34,667 bases of DNA from Euprymna scolopes (GCA_024364805.1 CM044505.1:104392960-104427626), one strand, 5' to 3'. Positions 23,000 through 32,649 are shown, numbered from the stretch's first letter. Numbers and translations are program-made. Notes: generated by a model not told the origin, from the letters alone.

Positions 23000-23735
23000 G
23001 CAGCTTTATTTTAAAACGTTTATTGAAAAATCAATTCAGGTTACTTAATTATGTAGTAGAGCTGACATCTATTCAATGCAGCCGCTTTCAGCTTCAATCA
23101 CCACCCCAATACGGGTCCGTAACTAGGAGTATGCCTTTTTCACAAGTGCCGACGAGAGCTCTGTGAATACTCGGTGGATGGCGGCGAACCGGCTGGCTTT
23201 GGCTTTGTGAGAGATCATGTTGGTGCTGTTCTCGACGTATGATACAAACGAAGAAGTCCAGCGGGTTGAGATCATAGGAGGAGGGAGGCCAGTGAGAGAA
23301 GGGTACAAAGTCGTAGTACTCCTGAAGCCAAGCCTGGGTCTCTTTGAATCTGTGGGCCGGCTCCGAGTCCTGCTGTCAAATCCAGGGTCTGCCACCAGCC
23401 ACCTGATTGCACTAGGAGATAACCACACTCTTCAGCACATCCAGGTACACTGTGGTGTTGACTTTCAAGCAAATTTCGAAGATGTGAGGTGGCATGATGT
23501 GGTCCTCACTTTAAATCACACTAAAGACTATAACCCTGGCCGGAAATTTTATTTTCATCACTCTGGGCACGTCTCTGTTGTTAGTAGCAATCCAGCGATG
23601 CATTTTGAGGGTGCTTGCAATGGTTCTGTTGTCATAATATTATAACATGAGTTGTACGGCGGCTCATTTCTGATCTTTCTCGTTAAACATTGTGTCACTT
23701 TCAGACATGACAGAACGGTCTTATCGCTCTTGAGA
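23000..23735 (-). mobile_element. Mariner-superfamily remnant, internally deleted
   Basis: It holds a shrunken transposase pseudogene (23069-23708) followed on the minus strand by an A/T-rich trailer with AATAAA signals near 23004-23023. I found no clear terminal inverted repeats. The upstream side touches the 3' end of LINE copy 4, so the LINE may have landed here or trimmed the element. Confidence 0.6.
23069..23708 (-). pseudogene. Mariner-superfamily transposase pseudogene
   Basis: The minus strand reads MSESDTMFNEKD at the start. It then passes almost directly into VPRVMKIKFPARVIVF and GHIMPPHIFE-type core sequence, TVYLDVLKSVVIS, and GGRPWI-QQDSEPAH with the second catalytic Asp. WLQEYYDFVPFSHWPPSSYD and LNPLDFFV follow, holding the third acidic residue about 36 positions on. 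ENSTNMISHKAKAS leads to a stop at 23069-23071. The middle of the protein, between the N-terminus and the first core block, is missing. There are several in-frame stops and a one-base insertion near the FFV-SYVE junction. Spacing near 36-37 points away from classic DD34D mariner. The precise subfamily is not assigned. Confidence 0.75.
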
Positions 23736-23739
23736 TATT

Positions 23740-26430
23740 TTTTTTATTATTCCATTTTAACCGCAAACAAGGCACAGTGCAACTTTGATGTAGTGAGCTA
23801 CTATATGGGCCTATAAGTTGCAGGGTTGCAATGTAGGGAGTTGAGTATCAAGATGTCTGTTAATATTATACTTTAACTTCTGCATGTCAGTACAGTTGGG
23901 AAAGCAGAATCCGGAAGGGAGTTCCAAAGTCTATCGAAACTATTAAAGTAGAAGGCTTTCTTACATCTAGGGATCTCTGCTGTTTAGGGTGGGATTAAGC
24001 TGTTTGTCGAGTTTGTCGGGAGTATTTACGTAGAGGGGGTACAAGGGCTTGTAGTTCGTCAGATCATCCATCATTGAAATACTTGTAGAACAGGCAGATG
24101 GATGCAACATTTTGTCGATGGTATAGAGACTGAAGCCTAGATGACAGTTCAGAACCTATCAAGTTGGCGACTCTCTTTTAAACCCTATCCAGGAGTGAGA
24201 GACTAATAGCGAATGCACCATCCCAAATGTGACAATAATACACCATACATGGGGGAATGGTGGCCTTATAGAGGTACAGGATAATTTCAAGCGTAAATAA
24301 CTTTCTAGCACGGAAACGAGAGCCCAACGTCCTCGCAGCGGCCCTAGCAATGCTCTCAATGTATCTGTTCCAACTCATATTCCCTGTAAACGTTAAGTCG
24401 AGGAGTTTTAAAGAAGTACTTTTAGGTAATGTATCTTTAGCCATAGCTATTAGTGGTTGAGAAGCATCCCTGTAATTATTGGAGCAAACCAGCTTAGTCT
24501 TGGCAACATCGTATGTAACCATCCATTTTTTTCATCATTTAACCACAGACTGGATAGACCTCTGAGGTACACCCGTAATTATATCATATTGCTTAGATGT
24601 ACGACTGTCGACGACATCCTGGATTCTTTTCTTATTACAATTGGATTTAATTATGTTAAGTATTTGTCCAGTTATACCGTATGATCTGATTTTCCTGAGA
24701 AGACCATCGTGCCAAACCCTGTCAAAAGCCTTAGATATATTTAAGGTGTCACTCTACCCTCGCCTACTTTGTTCAGTGTGTGGTATATGCATTCAGAGAT
24801 TACAGTTAGGATATCTGCTGTAGAACGGGCTTGCCTAAATCCGTATTGTTGGTCGGTCAGAGGTTTGGCAGCCGTAAGGTGATGGACTTGAGCTTCGTTA
24901 ATTATAGACTCAAATATTTTGGTGAAAGGTGGGAGGGGCTAATGGGGGTCTAATTTAATGGGTCTTTTTTTTTCGCCAGAATTCTTGACAACTGGTAATA
25001 CGGAAGAAGTTTTCCAGCTGTCAGGAAAGAAAGATTCGTTTAGGCATTTGTTGTAAAGCTTGGAGAGGACTGGAGCAACCTCAGCAGAGCATTTCTTTAA
25101 TAGCACAACCTAGAGAAGATCGGGTCCACATGCTTTTGAAGTGTCTAGGTTTTTTATGATACCTGAGAGGGTGATTTTCAGATCTTCTAGTGTAACGTCT
25201 GTCCGCAAAAGAAAATCAGGGAGAGAGTGGCTTGCTGGGTCCAATGTGAAGTATGAGGCAAACCGACTGGCAAGCATGTTATCCTTCTCAGTTGCCGTGC
25301 AAACAACTTCATGATTGTTCGATAGTGGGAGAATCGATGATAGCTCATTATTTACTGCACTGTTGTAGATTTACCAGAAATCGTGGGTTCTTAATTTTTG
25401 CGTGTATTCTGTATATTTCTCTTAGCTGTCGCCATTTCCCTCTTAGAATTGCTTCTAGCTTCTATATACTTTTGTCTGTTTATACTGAACTTATGTCGGT
25501 TAAATCTGCGATATGTCTGTTGCTATTGAGCAATGGCAGTTGCACAAATAGAAGTAAACTATTGGGGAGAGTGGGATTTACTGTAGAATTTCCGCGTGGA
25601 AACATGTCCTTCAATTGCCTTTTGGAACCATTCAGTGGTCTCATTTGCGCACTGTTCCGCGAAAGAGAAAAGATATTTCCCCATGGGACATCTCTTATGA
25701 GATCCCTGATTGCTTCCCAATCAGCCTTCTTTTAATACATTGTCATTTTGAGCAATGAGTCTTCAGTTTTGGGTCGAGAATTTAGGGCGATTTCTACCAT
25801 TATCATGTGGTTAGAAATAGATCTAGAAGAGAGACATGCTGACCTAGATGATCTGTCGAAAACGTAACTGTCTGTGCTAGGGAATGAGATGTAGAGAAGC
25901 TATGTGTTGTGCTACCAGCTGCGAGAATCTAAGCCAGTTACTGTGATGGACACTAAAGTCACCAAATATATGCACTTGTGCGCTAGTATCGAGGGGAAAT
26001 GCTGTATCTATGCTGCCAGAGACCTGGATTAGAGTACAGTCCTGGGTCGAGGGAGAGCGGTAGAAAGAATATAAGTAACTAATGTTATGTTGCATGTTAA
26101 GTCTGAAGCACATAAATGCCTGTTCGTCTGATTCTAGTCAAGGGGAATAGGTATTTCGAATATAGATTCCGAGTCCATGCATATGTCTGTCTGAGTCCTT
26201 ATGGCAAAGTGGGAGATAACCAGGGAGATAACCAGGCATGTTAGTGGTTAGGGGAGATAAAGGAGTGTAGGTCAGTTTCACTTAGCGCTAAGATATCTGG
26301 GGTGTTTGCTAGTAGAAATGATTAAACATCATCTAAATTAGTTCTAAGTTCGCGGATATTCGTGAATGCAAGCCTCAAGGGAGGAGGCAAATTGGTTTTG
26401 TTTGAGTTTGCAACAAGAAAAGAAAACCGG
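23740..26430 (-). mobile_element. CR1/Jockey-group LINE, copy 4
   Basis: This copy reaches furthest 5'. The APE endonuclease start reads NIRELRTNLDD and LLANTPDILALSET near 26375-26285, with the catalytic Glu in SET. HIFGDFSVHHSNWL at 25970-25925 holds the GDF-VHH nuclease motif. The linker and RT follow, colinear with copy 3. The C-terminal frame 24522-24178 holds MSWNRYIESIARAAARTLGS and LYKATIPPCM-YYCHIW. Relative to copy 3, about 165 bp spanning the FADD catalytic block is deleted near 24540-24560. The element is therefore catalytically dead, besides its many frameshifts. The 3' end on the minus strand is an A-rich tail at about 23740. Confidence 0.85.
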
Positions 26431-26479
26431 TTTTCTTCAAACAGAAATGGAATCATATCGTCTTTTGTAGAGTGAAAAT

Positions 26480-26770
26480 TTTATCGTTCCACCCTGTATT
26501 AAGTCTCATTTTCCAGCATCAGATGTTTACTTTCAAACTTTCATTTATAGGAAACCAAACCTAACCGTGTTTCTGTGCGAAAGTTCTATTGATGTTCATT
26601 TAAATATAACCTCAAAGAGTAACCCTTAAGATTGTCATAAACATTACCTAAAGAACAATTTTCAATGTGGTAGAGATATCTCTATCAAAGACTTCAATTG
26701 CATTTTTCGGCTATTTAAAGCAGTTTTACCTTCAAAACTTATATAGGGATTTTTTCAACGCGTAATGTAC
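26480..26770 (+). mobile_element. Possible Penelope-like reverse transcriptase tail
   Basis: The + strand reads FQTFIYRKPNLTVFL at about 26530-26575, then, after a frame interruption, DISIKDFNCIFRLFKAVLPS at about 26670-26735. Penelope-like RTs end with a YRKP-TFTG-like segment, followed about 50 residues later by an E-I-L-+ L-F--NG-P--FI segment. The order and spacing agree. The match is short and decayed, so an unrelated LINE is possible. It lies directly 5' of LINE copy 4's endonuclease start, on the other strand. Confidence 0.4.
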
Positions 26771-27079
26771 AGACTAACTAAGGAAGAAAGAAACAGAATA
26801 TTATATAGATTAGAAGTTGTCTAAAAAAATATATATACAAATTAGGAAAACTAAACTTCAACTTCAAGTCAACTACATAGAAAAAAAGGGTATATGTATG
26901 TAAAAATTTTATGTTATATTATGGAATTAAATCAGCAAACTCTACTTTGATGTGAATATAGTTAGGATATACGTAAAAAAAACTATTTTCATTCATTTAT
27001 AGTTTTTTTAATTTTTGATCAGTTTGTTCAAATTGTGGATGGGGTATCCTAACAAATGCCAAATATTAACCTGCTATCT
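26771..27079. other. AT-rich stretch, nothing recognised
   Basis: Short A/T runs; no supported frame. Confidence 0.5.
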
Positions 27080-27450
27080 TTTGTATTCCAACCAAAAGAT
27101 CTATTTAAGACTCTGAACGTCCCTTTAACGGTAATTGTTTGAACCACTCTTGCACTGGCTTAACCAGATATATTTACCAGGTAGTTTTTGTAATTATTTT
27201 TCATGAGTCCAGTTGCTCTTAATTACTGGAACGAGAGGAATCTTCCTAAGTTTCTTTTCATGCTATACATGAGACCTACTTCGTTATCTTTTCACTCACA
27301 GTTCTGTTTAACCCACTAACTTCTACTAAGCTTGTTTCTTTCGCCTTCTTGTCTCATATCACTATGTCAGCTATTATAGCTACGTTTTTAGTAATTGTAG
27401 GGATTGCATGGTCAGAATCATCGTCACAGTGGATGGTGTATGACTTGTTT
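27080..27450 (-). mobile_element. C-terminus of a second REL-endonuclease LINE
   Basis: The minus strand carries pieces of a restriction-like endonuclease tail. TIHCDDDSDHAIPTITKN is followed by ADIVI (PDIVV expected) and DKKAKETSLVEVSGLNRTVS, then EKITK. In shifted frames IPLVPVI and ATGLMKNNYKNYLVNISG come next, then KGTFRVLNRSFGW. The order is the same as in the 3' end of the LINE at 16850-17140 (IIPVVVG, LRKTLDL), but the wording differs, so this is another family. It retains the nuclease segment that the first LINE has lost. Stops and a frameshift break it. The upstream part is replaced by the CT/TA microsatellite. Confidence 0.55.
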
Positions 27451-27459
27451 CAGACATTT

Positions 27460-27494
27460 CTCTCTCTCTCTCTCTCCCTCTCTCTCTCCCCCCT

Positions 27495-27550
<56 letters not shown>

Positions 27551-27556
27551 ATATAT
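27460..27556. repeat. (CT)n followed by (TA)n microsatellite
   Basis: CT units (27460-27490) pass through a C run into TA units (27497-27556). Frames here give LSLSLS and YIYIYI artefacts. Confidence 0.95.
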
Positions 27557-27559
27557 CGA

Positions 27560-27847
27560 TGCCGACGATCAGTCTCAAAAGACAAAGGATACCCCCTGTA
27601 GGGGAAGCTGAGCTTGAAATTGTGAGGCAAGGGTTGCGCAATCATCACATTTCTCCTGAATCAGCACTGTTTGCACCCAGTGGCAAGGAGAAGTCTAGGA
27701 TGACCGGAAACAATGCTGAGAAAAGCGGAGAGCACGTACAGTACCTAAAAGTCCCAAATGGTCACCCATTTAGTACTGACCAGGTTCAACGTTGCTTAAC
27801 TTCGATGATCCAGCGAGAACAGGTGTGTCAACGTGATTATGCTGTAT

Positions 27848-27849
<2 letters not shown>
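27560..27849 (-). mobile_element. 5S rRNA-derived SINE-like repeat, copy B
   Basis: The minus strand from 27849 reads AATACAGCATAATCACGTTG, then CATCGAAGTTAAGCAACG and CCTGGTCAGTACTAAATGGG. It ends near GTACTGTAC at 27736, colinear with the 5S-like head of copy A. Below 27736 the body differs completely from copy A. The part at 27560-27640 instead matches the fragment at 6385-6475. A single open frame on the + strand crosses the repeat but is a product of the 5S antisense and has no motif. An (ATA)n tract touches the 5' end of the head, which is unusual for a SINE, where simple repeats are expected at the 3' end. Confidence 0.7.

Positions 27850-27895
<46 letters not shown>
27848..27895. repeat. 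(ATA)n microsatellite
   Basis: It directly abuts the 5S-like head of copy B. Confidence 0.9.
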
Positions 27896-28174
27896 TATTT
27901 ATATATATGGATGGGTGAATGTATGTGTTTGTGTGTGCATTAATTAATCAAGTGTTAACTATTCTACACTTTCCAAGTAATAATTTCCGGAATTAAATTC
28001 AACACACTGCTTTCAAAACTCGCTACTCCAATACTGGACACTTTGATATAAAAACTCGCTTTGCAGTGAGATGGAGGTCATGAGAAAAACTTTCTGGTGC
28101 ATTGCAGTGGGTTCCCGACGAGAGCAAGCAATCGATTTGATTGACGATTGATTTCACTAATATCGATGAGAATA

Positions 28175-29444
28175 CGAGGGGTGTGCAATAAGTAATGTCC
28201 CTGACCCACTTTCCATAGCAGTAGAGCAACGAAACTTGGCACAGTTATTAGTCTTTCTCTACATAGGAACTACCCAGAGTTATGCATTTCTCCCATCGTT
28301 TGCTGCAGCTCTGGAGACCGTTTTTGTAGAACACCCCATGTTGGTCCTCTAACCACGACGTGACTTCAGAAATCAAGGCTGCATCATCTGCGAAACGCTT
28401 TCCTTTCAAAAACAACTTCATGGCTGGGAAGACGTGAAAGAGGGTGCAAGATCAGGAGAGGGGGAGGATGGGGAAGGATTTCATAACCACATGCCCGTGC
28501 TTCTGATCTGGCGACATGCGAGTTGTGAACCGGAGCGTTGTCCAGCAGGAGAAGGGTACCTTTGCTGATCTTGCCCCGCATCTTGATTTTGATAGCTTCC
28601 CTTAATTTCCTCAAAAGTGAAGCATAATAGGCTCCTGTAATTGTGGTACCCTTTGCCATGAAATCTGTCATCACTACTCCATCCTGGTCCCAGAAGACTG
28701 TGAGCATGACCTTGCCAGCGGAGGGCTGCGCCCTTGCCTTCTTTGGAGGTGGCGAGCCCAAGTGCTTCCACTGCATTGACTGGGCTTTGGTCTCTGGATC
28801 ATAGTGATGGATCATGGTTTCATCCTGTGCAATCAGTCTTTTGAAAAACTTTGACTCATCTTCTTGGGACATCTCCAAATTCATCTTCGAGCACTCTACG
28901 CGTTCTCGCTTCTGGAATGATGTGAGCAACCTGGAAATCCATCTGGCAGACACCTTATGCATATGCAAATGATCATGAAGGATAGTTTCCATAGACCCTG
29001 TACTAATCTTGACATCTATGGCTATTTGGCGAATAGTAATGCGCCGATCTTCCAAAATGGCAGCCTTAACATGACGGACAGATGCCTCATCAATGGCAGA
29101 AGGGGGAGCGACCAGGTCTGGAAGCTGTTTCCACAGACTTCCGACCATGTTTGAATTCAGGATGCCAGCGTTTTACAAGGTCATATGATAGGGAATTATT
29201 ACCATAAGTTTCTTTCATTTCATCAAAAGTCTCCTGTGGTGTGCGTCCTTTCAAATACAAAAACCGGATCACTGCTCGACATTCAACAGGCTCCATTTCA
29301 CACCTGAATCAGTTCAAACACCTGTAAAACAGAAACCACAATTAGTTCAGAGCTGTAATTTGTCACATAAGCATAAATGCAAAATTTCAGCTAAATCAGA
29401 CGACTGGAAGTGGGTCAAGGGCATTACTTATTGCACGCCCCTCG
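28175..29444 (-). mobile_element. Mariner transposon, full length with TIRs
   Basis: The ends are inverted repeats of about 36 bp. The left end is CGAGGGGTGTGCAATAAGTA, continuing into ATGTCCCTGACCCAC. The right end is the same read inwards from 29444, with a few differences. TA duplications lie at 28173-28174 and 29445-29446. Total length is 1270 bp, normal for mariner. Only one gene, transposase, lies inside on the minus strand. It is the best preserved transposon in the window, hence probably among the younger ones. Confidence 0.95.
28248..29296 (-). pseudogene. Mariner transposase, three frameshifts
   Basis: The N-terminal helix-turn-helix region starts MEPVECRAVIRFLYLKGRTP. Near 29105 one extra base in a C/T run shifts the frame. 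The catalytic core then runs intact over about 230 residues: IAQDETMIHHYD (first Asp, 28822-28824), KVMLTVFWDQDGVVM and LLLLDNAPVHNSHVA (second Asp, 28540-28542). At PHPP-SPDLAPS a base is missing. Just after it four bases are lost, exactly where mariner has SD-YHLF, so the third catalytic Asp (DD34D) is gone. The C-terminus still reads MKLFLKGKRFADDAALISEV and RWEKCITLGSSYVEKD to a stop at 28248-28250. The length of about 350 residues is normal. Confidence 0.92.
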
Positions 29445-29446
29445 TA

Positions 29447-30529
29447 AACATATTTGAAGTGTAAAACATTCGTTGATTCTCATTTAATCTCGTACAACGC
29501 CGGGTCTCCCTGCTAATATAGCTATGTGCGTGTGTGTATGTGCACGTTTGTGTTTTTGTGTGTTTGTTCTTCTGAGTATGTTTCTATGTGTTGTGTGTGC
29601 AGAGAGACAAGCAAAAACTAATTATGAAATAACATAAAGCCATTACTGTCAATGTTTATGTCTTGTCTTTTATCGTCTCCGGTTGCTGACTCACACCAAA
29701 AAATTGTTCGGCCCACGATGTCCAAATAGAATCAGCAGACAAGAACCAAATGAAAGTGATAAACGAAAGGCTACGGATATCGGCTCGATCAATGCACCTA
29801 TCGATAAAATGCGAACAAATGAGCCGCTGCAATCTCGGAAAAACATTCAGTTATTCTAACGACTGATGCAGATAACAAGAATCCATTCATTCATAAAATG
29901 CCACCATTCAATCTGCTCGTTTGATGACGAAAAAATACGATATAAAACATAAATGTCACAGACAGACAGAAATGTGACAAGCCAACATATAAACATATCC
30001 TTTAAAAGATTCGGTTGGCCACAACACGCTATGTTATATCTCTGTGTATGTGTATGTGTGAGTATATGTGCATATGTGTGCATATATGTGTGTATGTATG
30101 TTTCTGCTCTGTTGTTATTTTTATGGCAAGTGCTCGTCTGAGCTTCAATCTATGTCCCCCCTTTGCCAACGTTTACAAAAAAGACTTATCTAGCTACAAC
30201 GACCATCAACAGTTTCATCTACTCTATATCTTCCTTGCCGCAAATTCCATTAACAAAGCTTTTTTTCTAGAACTGCCCGCTTGTGAAACTTTGTCCCCCT
30301 TAGTCTGCTTTTCAGCTTACAATAATATTGTCGTCTTCAAGTTCCATGTAAACAAGTTCTTGTTTCCCCCCTAAATAATCGATTTCTATCACTAACTATG
30401 AATTCGTAGTTGTTGCAATGACTACCGTATACTCATTGCCCCTTAGACTCGAATGGTTTTCAAGTCTTAATAAGTAGTGACCGCCATATAAAAATATATA
30501 TACCGTACATATATATATATATATACGAA
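29447..30529. other. Gene-free stretch with TG-rich tracts
   Basis: TG-rich low-complexity sequence lies at about 29523-29600 and 30037-30105. A 119-residue frame (30015-30374) is driven by the TG repeat and a pyrimidine-rich segment and shows no motif. Nothing else was recognised. Confidence 0.5.
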
Positions 30530-30981
30530 TAACGAACAAGATAAATGCAACTGTAGAACCTGCACACTCAGCCAACTTCAAAATATCTAATATCAAATAT
30601 CTAACCAAAAGCATAGTTTACCAGACGACAATATTTGAGAAAGAAAACCTGAATAACAGGAATTATTACGTATGTATGACCTCCTTAGATTTCTAAACTA
30701 GGTATTATGACCAAATACATTGAAAAAAAGAAAAAACACACACAAAATGAAAACATCACTAGTAAACCAATACTGGAATCTCAAAGAAAGTGAACGTTCG
30801 CCGATAGTCGAATAGAAAATAGTAAGACAAGCAAGTACTGGTAGGGACCTAGACGATCTATGTAGATTATGCCTAAATGAAAATCTCGTTATCCTATTCT
30901 TTAAAGAACCCCAACATATATTTAATTGTAGGAGAGAAATAGTGAACAACTGTGTGCACAGGATAAGCTTTACGCTAGGAT
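30530..30981 (+). mobile_element. Penelope-like element, GIY-YIG endonuclease fragment
   Basis: In order on the + strand are a cysteine-rich linker CNCRTC (30546-30563), then KSIVYQTTIFEKENLNNRNY with YVCMTSLDF (about 30606-30690). NQYWNLKESERSPIVE follows, and then CRLCLNENLVILFF (CxxC at 30861-30872), and CRREIVNNCVHRISFTLG to a stop near 30981. Penelope-like elements carry a C-terminal GIY-YIG nuclease preceded by a cysteine linker. Their tail has YIW-LK, C-LC-EK and LN-R-E--KC-H--KF blocks in just this order. The nuclease contains a few breaks and the usual YIG is YVC. No RT is joined to it here; a possible RT tail of this type lies on the same strand at 26480-26770. Confidence 0.65.
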
Positions 30982-31061
30982 AGCGATACACAATAAATTT
31001 TTAAATTGACAATAACAATAGAAAATAAATAAATAAATAAAATAAAAAGTAAAATAGAATA

Positions 31062-31094
31062 AACACACACACACACATGTATATGTGTGTGTGT
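31062..31094. repeat. (AC)n facing (TG)n, self-complementary microsatellite
   Basis: AC repeats at 31062-31077 and TG repeats at 31084-31094 around ATGTATAT can fold into a hairpin. Confidence 0.85.
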
Positions 31095-31195
31095 CAGCTT
31101 ACTAAAGTGAAAGGATTTTTACCCTTCCCATAAAACACACAAAGAGAAGGAGTGAAGTAGAGGTCAACTGTGCCTTTGTCCTGTAAGTGCCCGCC

Positions 31196-31278
31196 CATTG
31201 GCTGATTAGGATGGGCGCGGTGACAACTAGGAATCTGATTGGCTAACTAGAAAATTCAATAGCATGTGCGTATATATA
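31196..31278 (+). promoter_or_regulatory. Promoter-like module: two CCAAT boxes and a TATA box
   Basis: Inverted CCAAT boxes lie at 31197-31201 (CCCATTGGCTGATT) and 31238-31242 (CTGATTGGCTAAC). A TATA box, GTATATATAGCGCG, lies at 31270-31283. The spacing suits a pol II promoter. No host gene follows. A plausible owner is the terminal repeat of the Ty3/Gypsy fossil starting about 1.4 kb downstream, but no LTR boundary or primer-binding site was identified. Confidence 0.4.
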
Positions 31279-31382
31279 GCGCGTGATAACCAGAACTTTT
31301 CGCATAAGCCTGACGAATTCTCACGCGAATGAAATGCGGAACATTTTGTGTAGCCTTATTATTATATATATTTTTGTAACTT

Positions 31383-31385
<3 letters not shown>

Positions 31386-31415
<30 letters not shown>
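31386..31415. repeat. (TA)n microsatellite
   Basis: Short uninterrupted TA tract. Confidence 0.95.
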
Positions 31416-31418
<3 letters not shown>

Positions 31419-31831
31419 TATATTATATCTACTTTTTGATATTTCTTAATTATTTTTACCATATTATCTTATTCGTTTAAAGTTATTTCATATCTAAATA
31501 TTATTAGTCATTTCTTATCTATATTTGTATTTTGTATAATTTTGGCCTTTTTCCTCTTCTGCTTTTAGCTTCGAAATACCATGGCCTACAAAGGTTTAAT
31601 TTTTTCTTAATTTCCCCTTTTACTTTTCCTTATTGTTCAGATAATATAATAAGATTATATATCTCTATTTTTACTATTATATAAAAGTAACTTTGTGTGA
31701 GTTTTTTCCTCATAGGTTCCGAAACGGCTGAGCCTATGTTTTGCAAATTCCACACGAAGGTAATTTATATTTCTTTTTAGATGTTTTGTACAGAAATTCA
31801 TCTAATAAGTATCAAAAGTCGAAATAATCCA

Positions 31832-31972
31832 ATCTTAAAATAGTCTTTCTTCTGTTTAATATAAAATAATTTTACAGAAGAATATTTTACGTTACACCGG
31901 TGTAACGTAAAATATTCCCCCAGAAAAATTCTTCATCTTCATCTATAAAGGAAGAAAGACTATTTTTAAGAT
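31832..31972. repeat. Foldback with a 38 bp perfect central palindrome
   Basis: At the centre, GAATATTTTACGTTACACC (31880-31898) is followed without any spacer by its exact reverse complement (31899-31917). Further out, ATCTTAAAATAGTCTTTCTTC (31832-31852) is the reverse complement of 31951-31972 apart from one missing A. The whole 141 bp unit is therefore a nested foldback, like a small MITE or the fused ends of a DNA transposon. No target duplication was established. Confidence 0.85.
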
Positions 31973-32649
31973 CGCCAAACCCAAATATCATCTGACGTGA
32001 TATTGTAGACAAACACAAACGAAATTTAATTAACGATATGATCATTATTATTTCTTTTATTTTTTTTACTTTTTTGCGAATTAGTCCATCGGTAAAATTA
32101 TTCGTCGTAATATATAATATTCAATAGACGATTGATTCTATCATAATACATACGCATTAAAACATCATGTTTCGGCATATTATACGACAGAGTAACAACG
32201 GCCAGCTACTAACTTTTATTCGTCATCTTTCATTTAACGACGTCGGACTCAAATGTTATCAAGCCTAAGGAAGTGTCTAACATAACACTTGCAACTGAAA
32301 GGTTTACGGTAACTAAAAAAAACGCAGACCATTTCGGAAAAAAGAGTTGAAAAGAAAAAAGTTCATCACGACTTTCAAAGATAGCGCTGTACTTTTGCAA
32401 AGAGAAAAAGGTTCGTCGCGACTTAGAAAGGTAATTTTTTTTACTTTTGGAAAAAGAATTCGTAACTTGTCGTTTTTGCTGCTAACATCGGGCGTTATTT
32501 TTTTTTCTCTGGATAAAAATATACACTTTATTTTTTTTTTCTTTAGGCAATGAACTTTTTATATATTTATGTATTTTTTCTGTTCGTTTTATTGTTTGGA
32601 GAAAGAAATAAGAAAGAATAAAACGGTTTTGTAAAATTCAGCGAACGTT
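31973..32649. other. AT-rich stretch upstream of the Ty3/Gypsy fossil
   Basis: It probably includes the 5' untranslated part of that element. An imperfect ~30 bp repeat containing GTTCATCACGACTT or GTTCGTCGCGACTT lies at about 32348-32381 and 32400-32431. An AATAAA lies near 32617. Confidence 0.4.

Larger units (their letters stand above)
30982..31831. other. Gene-free stretch with promoter-like module
   Basis: It contains AAATA-type repeats (31020-31050), (AC)n/(TG)n (31062-31094), CCAAT and TATA boxes (31196-31278) and a (TA)n tract (31386-31415). No coding similarity was seen. Confidence 0.5.

Noticed and set aside
27349-27918. 189-residue + strand open frame
   Set aside because: It crosses a CT tract, a TA tract, the antisense of the 5S-headed repeat and an (ATA)n tract, so it cannot be a real protein.
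30015-30374. 119-residue open frame with cysteines
   Set aside because: The cysteines come from the TG-rich tract; the rest shows no motif.
31185-31480. 5' LTR of the Ty3/Gypsy fossil
   Set aside because: Promoter-like boxes fit, but no TG...CA ends, second copy or primer-binding site could be found, so it is only noted as a possibility.
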